The notes under the pieces were generated by a model. That model saw nothing but the letters and a program-made list of their open reading frames with translations. It made no database searches and was not told the origin of the DNA. Below, one piece after another: positions 1 through 9,066 of a stretch of DNA of 33,373 nt; within the stretch, counting starts at the first letter, position 1, and the number at the start of each line of letters is the position of its first letter. This DNA is from Parachlamydiaceae bacterium (lineage in GTDB: Bacteria; Chlamydiota; Chlamydiia; Chlamydiales; Parachlamydiaceae): contig JACCRY010000063.1 of assembly GCA_013813265.1 (NCBI GenBank), forward strand, positions 1-33,373. The letters run 5' to 3'. The position numbers and the translations under genes were made by a program.

Positions 1-145
1 AAGGAAATATATAGGGCATTAGGACTTTCTTCCTCAATTTTGAGGTCTAAAAAAACTATTGTATAAATTTAAAATGTAGTCAAGAATCTGCAAACTTCCT
101 CACGGAAGCTGGTGAACTTGGGTTAAGGGTGTTATAGGAACTGTC

Positions 146-303
146 TCGCTTTGCGTTAAAAAAAATCTAGTTCTTCATAGATATAGTTAAGATTAAATTA
201 GCTAATGAAGTTTATTCGATACAGATTTAACTAACACTGAATTTGATTGATATTTTTAACCCAAAGAAGCAGCAAAGCAGCAAAAGGCACAAAGGGCGCC
301 AAG
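146..303. repeat. CGCAAAG-type dispersed repeat, inverted pair
   Basis: A short reverse-oriented arm (146-165, containing TTTGCGTTAAAAAAAA) and a forward arm (253-303, TTTTTAACCCAAAGAAGC followed by more CAAAG-type units) face each other across about 90 bases. The same arrangement recurs at 18267-18447 with better conserved arms, so this is a degraded copy of a dispersed intergenic repeat. The rest of bases 1-595 shows no gene; a 14-bp palindrome CCTCAATTTTGAGG sits at 33-46. Confidence 0.6.
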
Positions 304-380
304 AAAATGCAAATGTATAAAATTTACGCTTACTTCTCCCGCGAATATGCTGAAGAAAAGAATGGTGTAAGCTCTTCAAA

Positions 381-431
381 TTAACCTTGCGTGCAGTGAA
401 GAGCCGGCAGGCTCTAAAAGGACGTGGGTTA
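381..431 (+). repeat. Diverged dispersed repeat, copy 1 (second copy at 10677)
   Basis: The stretch from TTAACCTTGCGTGCAGTG through GGACGTGGGTT matches 10677-10729 (TTAGCCTCGCGTGTAGTG through GGAACATGGGGTT) at roughly 70% of positions by eye. Both copies lie in intergenic DNA. No coding potential is supported in either. Confidence 0.45.
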
Positions 432-595
432 CAGCAAATTAATAGTATAGTCTGAGAGCTGTCGTAGCAGTGTGAAAGAAAGCAGTTTAATGTGAGGGTT
501 AGACTCGACATTGGAATGTTCGAGCTACATTGGCCAACTTAATTTATTTTAAATAAGGAGTCTTGTCGTAAGATCGAGCAAGTTTCAGGCTTAGG

Positions 596-1501
596 TTATC
601 TTTCAAAAGGTAACGTCAAAAGGTCTTTGGCTACAAAAGTATTGGGGAAAATGGCTTTAGCTTCTATCTCGAACTCTTTTAAGAATTGGTATCTAGCTGA
701 AAAGTGCGTGAGGATAAGTTTCTTCACATTTGCTTCTTTGGCAATAGTAGCTGCCTCTTTGGCTGTCAGGTGAAAGTGTTTGTAGGCTAATTCACGGTGT
801 TCATCCAGATAAGTACTCTCGCACAACAAGATCTTCGCGTCACGTGCAATGTCGATCGCGTTTTGGCAGCGTCGTGTGTCAATAACAATGGCAAGAGCAT
901 CTCCCTTGCGAATTTTACTTACAGAATCTAATGTGACTTTTTGACCATCGATGATCAGAAAACCTTCATTTTGTAAATCCCGCACCATCGGTCCATGAAT
1001 TCCATGAACCTCCAGCAGCCCCCGATCAAATTTACGCGTATCTGGTTCGGTAATTCTCCAACCAAGATTATCGACACCATGCTCTAAGAAAGTAGCTTCG
1101 ATGCGGAAGTTTCCATCATCATGAACGAGGCCTGCGCTTGAAACTGGATGTTCAATGACGCTAATTGTTTCGTGATAAATTGTTCCATAACGTAGTCTGT
1201 CGAAATATTTTTTTCCGCTTGCAGGATAATAGCAATGGATAGGATGGGTCACTTTATCGAGGTTTAAGCGCATCAGCATTGATCCAAGTCCTAAGCAGTG
1301 ATCGCCATGGAAATGGGAAATAAAAATCCGGTTGATAACAGGAGGGGCGATATTGGCAAAAATAAATTGCCGTTGGGTTCCTTCGCCTGGATCAAATAAA
1401 AATCCTTCATCATTCCAACGAACAACATAAGCTCCATGGTTGCGCATACGGGTGGGTTGTTGGCTTGAACAGCCTAAAATCGTAATATCTCGGACGCTCA
1501 T
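596..1501 (-). CDS. rnz: Ribonuclease Z
   Basis: Metallo-beta-lactamase fold tRNA 3'-processing endonuclease; it removes 3' trailers from pre-tRNAs in the cytoplasm using two zinc ions. The zinc-binding motif HFHGDH is at residues 63-68, a further His lies in FLEHG near 139, the catalytic-site Asp in IDTR near 208, and the closing His in LTHFSARY near 268. The length of 301 aa fits the short bacterial form. The insertion around residues 150-190 would correspond to the exosite arm region. The ATG at 1501 has no convincing Shine-Dalgarno; a 13-codon ORF with a good one ends six bases upstream (see 1508-1549), so translation may depend on coupling. No operon partner is seen. The family assignment is secure. 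Confidence 0.95.
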   Translation of the reverse strand: MSVRDITILGCSSQQPTRMRNHGAYVVRWNDEGFLFDPGEGTQRQFIFANIAPPVINRIFISHFHGDHCLGLGSMLMRLNLDKVTHPIHCYYPASGKKYFDRLRYGTIYHETISVIEHPVSSAGLVHDDGNFRIEATFLEHGVDNLGWRITEPDTRKFDRGLLEVHGIHGPMVRDLQNEGFLIIDGQKVTLDSVSKIRKGDALAIVIDTRRCQNAIDIARDAKILLCESTYLDEHRELAYKHFHLTAKEAATIAKEANVKKLILTHFSARYQFLKEFEIEAKAIFPNTFVAKDLLTLPFER

Positions 1502-1507
1502 GTGTTA

Positions 1508-1549
1508 TTACTTTACTTTGAGACGGGGTCGCAAATTGGACAAGTTCAT
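1508..1549 (-). CDS. Possible 13-aa leader peptide upstream of rnz
   Basis: On the minus strand an AAGGGAG Shine-Dalgarno (1557-1563) precedes an ATG at 1549 by seven bases. The ORF reads MNLSNLRPRLKVK and stops at 1508, six bases before the rnz ATG and in the same frame. rnz itself lacks a ribosome site, so reinitiation after this peptide is plausible. It is too short to judge by composition and could be chance. The 450 bases between rnz and 1951 otherwise hold only AT-rich sequence with no gene I can support. Confidence 0.35.
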   Translation of the reverse strand: MNLSNLRPRLKVK

Positions 1550-1950
1550 TTTGCAACTCCCTTCTTATTTGTCTTATTGGTCTGTATAAAAAACAGAGTT
1601 TAATCCAAAACCTTTTCCAAAGCTATTAGAATCTTCATCGATTAAGGAAAGAAAGTTTGAAATTAAAAAATGAAATATCAGCCAAGAAGTTATAATTCTT
1701 GAAAAAATAAAATTTTGAAAGTTTTTTCAAGTAAAAATATAAGGCATGAAAATTTAAATCTTTTAGGATTAGTCTTTTAAGTCTCCTGACATCAATCGAA
1801 AAAGATCTAAAAGTAAGATTTTCGAGTTTTGAATTTCCCCTTAAGATATTAAAGTTGATCAAAGCGAGTTAATGTGATACATTTCTAATTTGTTAGCTCT
1901 AACATACTGCTGCGAGCAGGAACCTACAAAAACAAAATGGGAGATATTTT

Positions 1951-3234
1951 ATGAATGGGGATTATTTTAAGGGAGTGACAAAGTATCATAATATTAGTGA
2001 TTTCAGCTTATGTGCAGAGCCACTTACTAACAAAACTGCTAACTGGTACTATGAAGCTGTAGATAACTGGAATATTAGAAATGAAGATGGAAGTCAGAGC
2101 TTCAAGTCTATGTCAAAAGCTCTTGGATATGAATTGCTTGCACGTGTCGGCAACGTATTTTTATTTCCTGCAGCTTTGCTCGATTCGATTTTTCATGTTG
2201 CTGTCGGAGCGTTCACTCTTCTTGCAGCTATACCTGAAAAAATTTACCTGAAGGTGCATAAAAGTAAAAGCGAAGAGGGTTTAAAAGCTGAAGCGGAAAA
2301 TATTGAGGTTAAAGATGTGGCCCGTAAATATACTTTCGCAGGTGCATGTTCTAATTTTGAATCAGCTATCAAGTATGTAGGAGTCGCTATTTTTGGGACA
2401 ATTGCAGGTGTTCTTTTTGACCCACAAGCAGCTGCAGACATGGCTAGGGCTGGGCATAAGCAAATAATTGCTTCTTTAATTGAAGAATTAAATGAATTGA
2501 ATGCTGAGAAAGTTGCTGCTGAAGAGCGAGCTGAACAGGGCAATGAAAACCAAGGTTTAGATCCAGTAAGAGAGGGTTTCGTAGCAAGGTCTGTTTTAGA
2601 AAATGCAGAAGCAAGAATCTTGGGCCTAGAGGACCAGATTCTTACCTCAGAAAAAGTAATTGGTGATTTGACTCAATTAAGAGAGAATGCAACCAGTTTG
2701 GAAAATGAAAAAATTTCTCATTTAGCTGAGCAAATTCAAAATCTTACTATTAAAAATGATTTTTTGAAAAAAGAATTAAATGAAGCTAAAGATCATTCGT
2801 ATGTAGGTGGAGCTGAATTTTTTACAGATGGTGCTGAATTTAAAGAAGAGAAGGAGGCTAATTTTGCTGATCAATCTCAGACACAAACAAATCTCTCTCC
2901 ACGCCTTTATACTAACAATAACAACAATAGCCCAAGGAATAGAGATCTTCATGATGAAGATGTAAGTTCCCCGGTCATTCATACAACTAAACAATTAACT
3001 GTCACGATTGAAACTGAAGAAAAAGAAGAACCTTCAGTAGAAAATCAAATTCTCAGAACTGAAGAAAAGAATGAAGAGAAAGTAAAAAAATTGACTATTC
3101 TTGAAAGTCAACATTTAACTTTGGAAGACGAGATCACTGAAAAGAAAGTTAAATTAACTGTAGAGGAGTCAATTTCTGCTCTTAATGCAGATGATGAAAT
3201 AGTAAGTTTAGCATCTTCAGAAGAAAAAAAGTAA
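1951..3234 (+). CDS. Unknown coiled-coil protein with two hydrophobic stretches, possible inclusion/effector protein
   Basis: I do not recognise a family. The 427-aa protein has no classical signal peptide. Two hydrophobic stretches lie near residues 68-95 and 140-157, followed by a long Glu/Lys/Leu-rich coiled coil (about 165-290) and an acidic, disordered C-terminal third rich in E, K, S and T. This layout, membrane-interacting segments plus a coiled coil, is common in chlamydial inclusion-membrane and type III secreted proteins, but that is analogy only. The ATG is preceded by GGGAGA with a seven-base gap. Upstream lie two small palindromes (TGTTAGCTCTAACA at 1891-1904 and CTGCTGCGAGCAG at 1907-1919) in the putative leader. 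A strong terminator follows the stop. It stands alone, convergent with galE. Confidence 0.8.
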   Translation: MNGDYFKGVTKYHNISDFSLCAEPLTNKTANWYYEAVDNWNIRNEDGSQSFKSMSKALGYELLARVGNVFLFPAALLDSIFHVAVGAFTLLAAIPEKIYLKVHKSKSEEGLKAEAENIEVKDVARKYTFAGACSNFESAIKYVGVAIFGTIAGVLFDPQAAADMARAGHKQIIASLIEELNELNAEKVAAEERAEQGNENQGLDPVREGFVARSVLENAEARILGLEDQILTSEKVIGDLTQLRENATSLENEKISHLAEQIQNLTIKNDFLKKELNEAKDHSYVGGAEFFTDGAEFKEEKEANFADQSQTQTNLSPRLYTNNNNNSPRNRDLHDEDVSSPVIHTTKQLTVTIETEEKEEPSVENQILRTEEKNEEKVKKLTILESQHLTLEDEITEKKVKLTVEESISALNADDEIVSLASSEEKK

Positions 3235-3270
3235 TCGCTTGGTTATATTGAAGACAGTTCAAGTTAAAAC

Positions 3271-3312
3271 TGCCCACATACGTCTAAATGGAGGTGTGTG
3301 GGCACTTTTTTT
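3271..3312 (+). terminator. Rho-independent terminator
   Basis: TGCCCACA (3271-3278) pairs with TGTGGGCA (3297-3304) and is followed by a run of seven T (3306-3312). It closes the coiled-coil gene. The T-run overlaps nothing in galE, whose stop codon begins two bases later; in the opposite direction the hairpin is followed only by a weak T-rich stretch, so use by galE is less certain. Confidence 0.85.
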
Positions 3313-3313
3313 G

Positions 3314-4303
3314 CTACACCATTACCTTATAAGCATGTGCAATCATAGTATCTAGGTCAGGATAGCGTGGTTTCCACTCAAGTTCCTCCTTAGCTTTCAT
3401 TGCATTTGCGACAAGAATGGGTGGATCCCCTGGTCGCCTAGACCCTTTAGCGATTTGCAGAGGAAGGCCAGTAACCCGTTCTACAGCATCGATGACCTCT
3501 TTCACACTGAAACCTTGGCCATTTCCCAAATTGTAAGCTGTAGAGGTAGAACTTTCAAAAAGCTGTTCCAATCCTTTTATATGTGCCTCTGCAAGATCAT
3601 ATAGATGAATATAATCTCGAATACACGTTCCATCTTGCGTTGGATAATCTGACCCATAAAGTGTTACCTCTTGCTTGGGTTCTTGAAGACTTCTTAAAAG
3701 CAGTGGAATGAGGTTTGTTTCTTTACGTGGATGCCATTTGATTTCTCCTTCAGGGTCTGCTCCGGCCGCATTAAAATAGCGCAAGCAACAACTTTTTAAG
3801 CCATAAGCTCTGTCAAAATCCTGCAGGATCATTTCAATTAGCCACTTTGTGCGTCCATACGGATTTATGGGAGCGCATGGATGGTTTTCATCGATTAAAT
3901 TCTTAACCGGTATCCCAAATATGGCCGCTGAAGAGGAGAAAACAAAGGATTTAATTTCATAGTTTACAGCAAGGTGTAAAAGATTTAGCGTGTTGACGAC
4001 GTTATTTTGATAGTAAATGTAAGGATTTTTCACTGATTCCCCAACGTCTGTAAAAGCTCCAAAATGCAGAATGCCAGCGAATGAATGTTGTTTAAAAACA
4101 GATTCAAGGATTGAGAGATCAGCTAGGTCTCCCTGAATAAAGCTCCCTCGTATGACGTTACTTCGATGGCCTCGGCTTAAGTTGTCAAATACGACAGTCT
4201 CGTATCCTTCCTGTTGAAGCCTCTTATTGACATAGGATCCGATATAGCCAGCTCCGCCGATAATCAAGAGCGTTTTAAAATTTGCTTTCGTTCTACTATT
4301 CAT
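3314..4303 (-). CDS. galE: UDP-glucose 4-epimerase
   Basis: Interconverts UDP-glucose and UDP-galactose in the cytoplasm, supplying galactose for surface polysaccharide or allowing galactose use. The protein (329 aa) is an extended short-chain dehydrogenase. The NAD-binding GGAGYIG is at residues 16-22, SSSAAIFG carries the active-site Ser region near 124, and NPYGRTK provides the catalytic Tyr and Lys near 149-153. The C-terminal substrate-binding part contains YNLGNG and RPGDPP. The ATG at 4303 has an AGGAA ribosome site just upstream. It is transcribed alone and convergent with the coiled-coil gene. It could act on another UDP-hexose, but the motif set and length are those of GalE. Confidence 0.95.
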   Translation of the reverse strand: MNSRTKANFKTLLIIGGAGYIGSYVNKRLQQEGYETVVFDNLSRGHRSNVIRGSFIQGDLADLSILESVFKQHSFAGILHFGAFTDVGESVKNPYIYYQNNVVNTLNLLHLAVNYEIKSFVFSSSAAIFGIPVKNLIDENHPCAPINPYGRTKWLIEMILQDFDRAYGLKSCCLRYFNAAGADPEGEIKWHPRKETNLIPLLLRSLQEPKQEVTLYGSDYPTQDGTCIRDYIHLYDLAEAHIKGLEQLFESSTSTAYNLGNGQGFSVKEVIDAVERVTGLPLQIAKGSRRPGDPPILVANAMKAKEELEWKPRYPDLDTMIAHAYKVMV

Positions 4304-4549
4304 AATTTCCTGCTTTTGATATATTGGGTTTATGTAGGATTTGCATAATTTGAAAATTAGTCTTTTAAATTTTTTCCAAATTGTCTTAGAAACCTAAGGG
4401 TTTAACTTTTTAAGTTTTCTGGCTCCATTTGGAAAATTTCACAAAATTCTATTTTTTTTCAAATTTTGCAACTTCTAAATACTGCGGGCAAGTACAAGCA
4501 AAGCCTTTTCATGCCTAGGTCTCAGTATACTTACCGGAGATTGACTTCA

Positions 4550-6718
4550 ATGAACGATAGCTCCAGCGAGCAGATTAACTTTAATGAGTTGAAGTTTTCC
4601 AGAGAAAAAGGATTTTTTGATACAAGTTTAAGCATCCGTTATGCAATTGGTGTGCTTTTTACTGTGTCCCTCTTTCTCATTCTTCATTTTCGAGAAATTC
4701 ATGTTGAGATTCTAGAGCCAAACTCGATTGCCCCTGCTTATGTCGTTTCTCAAATTGATTTTGACTTTCATGATGAAGAGGCCACCATCATCCTCAAGCA
4801 GGAGGCCGTACGTGATGTAGGGAAAATCTATCAGATCGACGATAAGGAAATCCGACAGCAGCATGTAGAATTTGAACATTTTCTTGTCGATAATCCTGAC
4901 TGGCGGAAAGAAGTCAATAATGCAGCCTTTGAGCATGTTTATGAGGCGATCGACCGTGTTCAAAAGATTTTGATTGATGTTCGTTTTACAGATCCTCGGA
5001 CGTTGCAGAAGTTACGTGAAGCGGGAATCCCATCGCCCAATTATCTTATTTATAGCCCTACAGGTGTTTCAGAGAGCGTGATATTGCCTCCGTATTTATG
5101 GCAATCGATGGAGGCGCTAATTGACTCCGATGAAGGGACTTCAAAAGATACTTTAAATTACATCTTCAGTTGGTTCCAAAGTAAACTGTGGCGTATACAG
5201 GAAGATATTTCGGCTCAAAGTTTGCTTAGTCGAAAGCTAAAATCTCGGGTTCCGGATAAATATACGCATGTTCGAGCTGGAAGTCGGATCATTGATCAGA
5301 ATGATCGGATTACAACTAGGCAGGTAGCGATGCTTCAGACTATGCAGAAAGCGCTTCGCGAAAAAAGCAACTTATGGCATCCGGCTACAGCTATAGGTAG
5401 CTTGCTGATGGCGCTTATTTTTGCAGGGCTTTGCATCAGTTTTTTCCGAAGCAATTATCCGCAAGTTATGGCTTCAAATCGGAAGTTAATGTTGTTAGTG
5501 ACGATTGTCATTTTGGTTTTTTGTATTGCTAAATTCACAGAAATTTTGCTTCTTGTTCCAAAAAGCAATTTGATTAGCAGCGTTCATTACCCTTTATTTG
5601 TACCATTGGCCGCAATTTTGGTTTGCAGTTTACTTAACCCAAGCGTTGCAACTTTTGTAAGTGGATTTCTTACACTGATCTTGACCATTTCCCTTGTTTT
5701 TGAAAAACAAGGATTTATGGTTGCTAATTTGATTGCATCGCTTGTAGCAGTGTTGAGCACTCGGACGCTCAAACAACGAAAAGAGGTTTTTGTAGTATCT
5801 GCCAAAGCATGGCTTTGCTGTTTGCTCACGATCATTTCCTTAAATTTTTATCAGAGCTCTTATTGGGGAGTGAGTCTTGCAGCAGATATTTTTTCAATCA
5901 CTGTAAGTATGCTTTTGACGAGTATCCTCGTTGTTGGCTTGTTACCTCTTTTTGAATCTGCTTTTAAGGCAATGACAGATGTGTCTCTGATGGAATATAT
6001 GGACCCAAACAGTAAGTTATTGCGTAGACTTTCAATTGAAGCGCCAGGGACCTATCAACATTCGATTGTTGTTGGAAATTTGGCTGAATCAGCTGCAATA
6101 AAAATTGGCGCGAATGGACTTTTCTGCCGTGTTGCTACGTTGTATCATGATATTGGAAAGATTGTAACACCTCAATATTTTACCGAGAATCAACAAAATG
6201 GCGTCAATGTGCATCAACTGCTTACACCCATGGAGTCTGCTAAAGCAATTATTGCTCATGTTGCAGAGGGGGAAATTCTTGCACGAAAAGCGGGTCTGCC
6301 GGAACAATTTATTGATATTATTAGAGAGCATCACGGGACCACGCTTACTTACTACTTTTACAGAAAAGAAGTGGATAGACAGGGAGGGGATAAAACTCTC
6401 GTCGATGAGAAAGATTTCCGTTATGCTGGACCTAAACCTCGAAGTAAAGAATCTGCAATTATCATGATTTCTGATTCTTTGGAAGCAGCTTCCCGGTCGC
6501 TAGATGAGATAAATGAGGCTAGCCTTACGGAGTTTGCGACCCATCTTATACGCGCAAAGGAAGAAGATGGGCAGTTTGATAATTGTTTACTTACATTTGA
6601 AGAGCTTACACTTGTGAAGGAAACGCTTGTCAAGACTCTGGTGGCCTATAGTCATTCGAGGGTTAAATATCCGCATCACCAACTTAAAAATCAAGATAAC
6701 GACAGGCATGAAGGGTAG
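4550..6718 (+). CDS. 7TM receptor-type HD phosphodiesterase (PgpH family)
   Basis: Membrane-bound HD-domain phosphodiesterase; characterised PgpH members hydrolyse the second messenger c-di-AMP. An N-terminal membrane segment (IRYAIGVLFTVSLFLILHF) is followed by an extracytoplasmic 7TMR-HDED-type domain, a cluster of six or so membrane helices, then a cytoplasmic HD domain. Metal ligands are visible: the QHS His, the HD pair in YHDIGK (residues 533-534), the His in AIIAHVAEG, REHHG, and the Asp in MISDSLEA. The ATG at 4550 is chosen because a CCGGAGA ribosome site lies nine bases upstream; a longer reading frame from TTG 4466 would add 28 unconvincing residues. Chlamydiae make c-di-AMP, so the substrate is plausible. 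In other bacteria the gene usually neighbours ybeY; that is not the case here. Confidence 0.9.
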   Translation: MNDSSSEQINFNELKFSREKGFFDTSLSIRYAIGVLFTVSLFLILHFREIHVEILEPNSIAPAYVVSQIDFDFHDEEATIILKQEAVRDVGKIYQIDDKEIRQQHVEFEHFLVDNPDWRKEVNNAAFEHVYEAIDRVQKILIDVRFTDPRTLQKLREAGIPSPNYLIYSPTGVSESVILPPYLWQSMEALIDSDEGTSKDTLNYIFSWFQSKLWRIQEDISAQSLLSRKLKSRVPDKYTHVRAGSRIIDQNDRITTRQVAMLQTMQKALREKSNLWHPATAIGSLLMALIFAGLCISFFRSNYPQVMASNRKLMLLVTIVILVFCIAKFTEILLLVPKSNLISSVHYPLFVPLAAILVCSLLNPSVATFVSGFLTLILTISLVFEKQGFMVANLIASLVAVLSTRTLKQRKEVFVVSAKAWLCCLLTIISLNFYQSSYWGVSLAADIFSITVSMLLTSILVVGLLPLFESAFKAMTDVSLMEYMDPNSKLLRRLSIEAPGTYQHSIVVGNLAESAAIKIGANGLFCRVATLYHDIGKIVTPQYFTENQQNGVNVHQLLTPMESAKAIIAHVAEGEILARKAGLPEQFIDIIREHHGTTLTYYFYRKEVDRQGGDKTLVDEKDFRYAGPKPRSKESAIIMISDSLEAASRSLDEINEASLTEFATHLIRAKEEDGQFDNCLLTFEELTLVKETLVKTLVAYSHSRVKYPHHQLKNQDNDRHEG

Positions 6719-6780
6719 GTAATTCCTATCTTTCCCTCTTTTTTTGCTCTGGTGTTTTTTTTGTTTATCTGTTATTATCT

Positions 6781-6941
6781 AGTTCACTATAAAGATTTAA
6801 TTTATGGATAAAACAAGGCCAAAGAACCCGGGTTGTAGGCTCAAAAGTGATCCCATATGTACATATTGGGTCACTTTTGAGACTTCAACCGCGTGTGCTT
6901 TCGCGTTCTTTTACTCATAAATTCAATCTTTATAGTGAACT
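6781..6941. mobile_element. 161-bp palindromic element (MITE-like)
   Basis: Outer arms AGTTCACTATAAAGATT (6781-6797) and its exact reverse complement (6925-6941) flank the element, and the match continues inward with a few mismatches (AATTTATG, TAAAA). The centre, 6840-6881, is a 42-base near-perfect palindrome whose stem begins CTCAAAAGTGA and whose middle is TATGTACATA. Both share one centre at about 6861, so the whole is a single foldback. CTAG at the left edge and CTTG at the right could be a decayed target duplication. No ORF is inside. It lies 38 bases before the helicase ATG, so it would fold in the helicase leader if transcribed. Confidence 0.75.
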
Positions 6942-6979
6942 TGCTTTCACGTTCTACAAAAATTAAACAAAAAGTTCAT

Positions 6980-8176
6980 ATGTCCGATTTCTCTCAATTT
7001 GCCCTTGATGAAACAATCCTTCAAGCTTTAGCAAAAATCAATTACGATTCCCCCTCAGCTATTCAAGCCGAAACCATTCCTTTAATTCTGCAGCATCGAG
7101 ATTTAATTGCTCTTGCCCAAACAGGTTCAGGAAAAACTGCGGCTTGTGCGATTCCTCTTTGTCAGTTAGTAGATACCACTCGTCCAGAAATTCAGGCACT
7201 GATCATTGTTCCAACTCGTGAACTTGCGTTACAATATGCTACAGAAGCTCAAAAAATTGGTTTGAATAAAGGCGTAAAAGCTTTTGCGATTTTTGGGGGC
7301 GAAAGTGCCGGAATGCAGCAGTCAAAACTAAAGAACGGAGTGCAAATTCTTGTTTCGACACCTGGACGGTTAATCGACTTTATCTATTCGCGAGATATCG
7401 ATTTAACTCATGTGAAAACGCTTGTTTTGGATGAAGCCGACGAAATGCTCAGTATGGGTTTTTATGAAGATCTCAAGTTTGTTATTCAGTGTATGAATCA
7501 TGAGCATCAAACCCTTTTGTTTTCGGCGACGATGCCAAAGCAGATTAGGGAACTTGCTAAAAATCATATGAAAGATCCTTTGGAGATCGTCCTGACAGCC
7601 GTACAAAAAACTCCTGAACAGCTTGACCATCGCTTTATTTATTGCCGTCATGATGAGCGTCCTAATGTTTTGGCGAGTATGATCAAGGAACTCAATCCGA
7701 AACAAAGTCTTATCTTTTGTCATTCACGTATCGAAGTTGAAAAAGTTTGCCGTGCATTGCAAAAGGATGTTCAAGGAGTTGATTTTTTTCATGCAGGTTT
7801 ATCTCAAGAGGTAAGGACTGTTGTCACAAATAAATTCCGCTCTGGAAAGATTAGTCATTTGGTAGCAACCGATGTCGTGTCCAGAGGCTTGGATTTTTCA
7901 GGGATAACACACGTTTTTATTTATCATCTTGGAGATGATCCAGATATATATGTGCACCGTGCTGGCCGAACAGGTCGTTATGATAAAGCTGGAATGGTTG
8001 TCACTTTAGTGACTGACCGTGAGCTTGGTACATTAAAGCATGTGCTAGAGACCATTAAACAAGATGCTTCTTGGATAGGTAATCCGCCGCCGGAAAGAGG
8101 TAGTGCTCGCAGACCTCGTCCCCAGAGTGCGCCAAGAGGAAAACCCTATAGACAATCGCAAAGGCCTCCAGCATGA
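6980..8176 (+). CDS. DEAD-box ATP-dependent RNA helicase
   Basis: ATP-dependent RNA unwinding, likely in ribosome assembly or mRNA turnover. All motifs are present: Q motif (SAIQAETIP), I AQTGSGKT at 46-53, Ia PTRELAL, Ib TPGR, II DEAD near 152-155, III SAT, IV LIFCHS, V VATDVVSRGLD, VI HRAGRTGR. A short basic, Pro/Arg-rich tail (SARRPRPQSAPRGKPYR) replaces the long RNA-binding domain of DeaD/CsdA, so at 398 aa it is closest in layout to minimal RhlE/CshA-like helicases. The ATG at 6980 begins the conserved core; a GTG-initiated extension (6893) would run through the palindromic element and is unlikely. No strong Shine-Dalgarno is visible. Its stop overlaps the next gene by ATGA. Confidence 0.93.
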   Translation: MSDFSQFALDETILQALAKINYDSPSAIQAETIPLILQHRDLIALAQTGSGKTAACAIPLCQLVDTTRPEIQALIIVPTRELALQYATEAQKIGLNKGVKAFAIFGGESAGMQQSKLKNGVQILVSTPGRLIDFIYSRDIDLTHVKTLVLDEADEMLSMGFYEDLKFVIQCMNHEHQTLLFSATMPKQIRELAKNHMKDPLEIVLTAVQKTPEQLDHRFIYCRHDERPNVLASMIKELNPKQSLIFCHSRIEVEKVCRALQKDVQGVDFFHAGLSQEVRTVVTNKFRSGKISHLVATDVVSRGLDFSGITHVFIYHLGDDPDIYVHRAGRTGRYDKAGMVVTLVTDRELGTLKHVLETIKQDASWIGNPPPERGSARRPRPQSAPRGKPYRQSQRPPA

Positions 8177-9066
8177 AGCGCCTTATCTATGGACTTGTCT
8201 TTTGTGCCCTGCTTGCGTGGTGTATTAAGATCTCTTATTTTGCACTGACAGCTGGATTTTCTGTTGCAAATATCAGTTCGGACCATTCTGATCGTCCTCA
8301 ATGGGATATTGAGCCTTTGACTTCAATTGAGGCTGAAGAAGTTGAAAGTGCGCTTGCACAGGAGTACTCCTATCTTGGAAAGGGGCATCAAGCGTATGTG
8401 TTCGAGAGTAAAGACAAGCGTTATGTGTTAAAATTTCTAAAATTTCAAAAATATCGCCATCATCCAATCGTTGCAGCACTTCCATTGCCTGAATTTATTT
8501 TTAAAATACTTCAGAAACAAAAGATTCATAAAGAAGAGAAACGCGATGCCTTATTTACGAGTTGGAAAATTGCCTTCTCGAAGCTTAAGGATCAAACGCA
8601 AGTTGTTTTTATTCATATTAACCGCACAGAGCCTTTTGATAAAATTTTAACACTCTATAATAAAGCAGGCTATGCCTATCAGTTGGATCTAAGTCAATAT
8701 GCCTTTTTACTTCAACGAAAGGCTGATCTTTTTGATGAGACCCTTAAAAGGCAGATGGATTCAGGCAACCTTACCGAAGCTAAAGCGCTTTTAGAAGGCC
8801 TTTTCACTTTGTATCAGAGTGAATACCAGCAAGGGATTTTTGAAGAAGATCGCTATATTGTTCGTAATACAGGTGTTATCGGCAATAAGCCTATTCAGAT
8901 TGATACAGGGCGCTTGCGTGAAGACGACACCTTTAAGGGCCCAAAAAAACAAGCTAAAGAAATTCTTTGGAAGACGACCCTTTTAAAGGAATGGCTAGAG
9001 CTTCATTATCCGGAACTGGCCTCTTATTTTAAGGGGCGTTTACATGAATTTGAGCAGATCCAATGA
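8173..9066 (+). CDS. Membrane-anchored kinase-like protein, paralog 1 (unknown function)
   Basis: Not recognised as a named family. The 297-aa product has an N-terminal membrane anchor (about residues 4-26) and a soluble domain. It is clearly paralogous to the next gene: both share YLGKG-x-Q-x-YVF-x-S, then a YV-x-KF-x-K-x-Q segment, DLs/n...F-x-x-x-KA, and a late D-x5-NTGV...KPI-x-ID-x-G motif. In a kinase-fold reading, LGKG would be the glycine-rich loop, the KF Lys the ATP-binding Lys, D-x5-N the catalytic loop and ID-x-G the metal-binding Asp. That is inference. It overlaps the helicase stop and the next start by four bases each (ATGA), indicating one translationally coupled operon. Confidence 0.85.
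   Translation: MKRLIYGLVFCALLAWCIKISYFALTAGFSVANISSDHSDRPQWDIEPLTSIEAEEVESALAQEYSYLGKGHQAYVFESKDKRYVLKFLKFQKYRHHPIVAALPLPEFIFKILQKQKIHKEEKRDALFTSWKIAFSKLKDQTQVVFIHINRTEPFDKILTLYNKAGYAYQLDLSQYAFLLQRKADLFDETLKRQMDSGNLTEAKALLEGLFTLYQSEYQQGIFEEDRYIVRNTGVIGNKPIQIDTGRLREDDTFKGPKKQAKEILWKTTLLKEWLELHYPELASYFKGRLHEFEQIQ

Noticed and set aside
227-511. 94-aa minus-strand frame
   Set aside because: It runs through the CGCAAAG repeat and a second dispersed repeat, is rich in Cys/Leu from the repeat itself, and has no ribosome site.
1635-1862. 75-aa minus-strand frame
   Set aside because: Composition is simply that of AT-rich DNA (Phe, Asn, Lys, Leu), with no ribosome site and no recognisable pattern.
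4466-4549. TTG-started extension of the HD phosphodiesterase
   Set aside because: No ribosome site, and the family's proteins start shortly before the first membrane helix; ATG 4550 has a good site.
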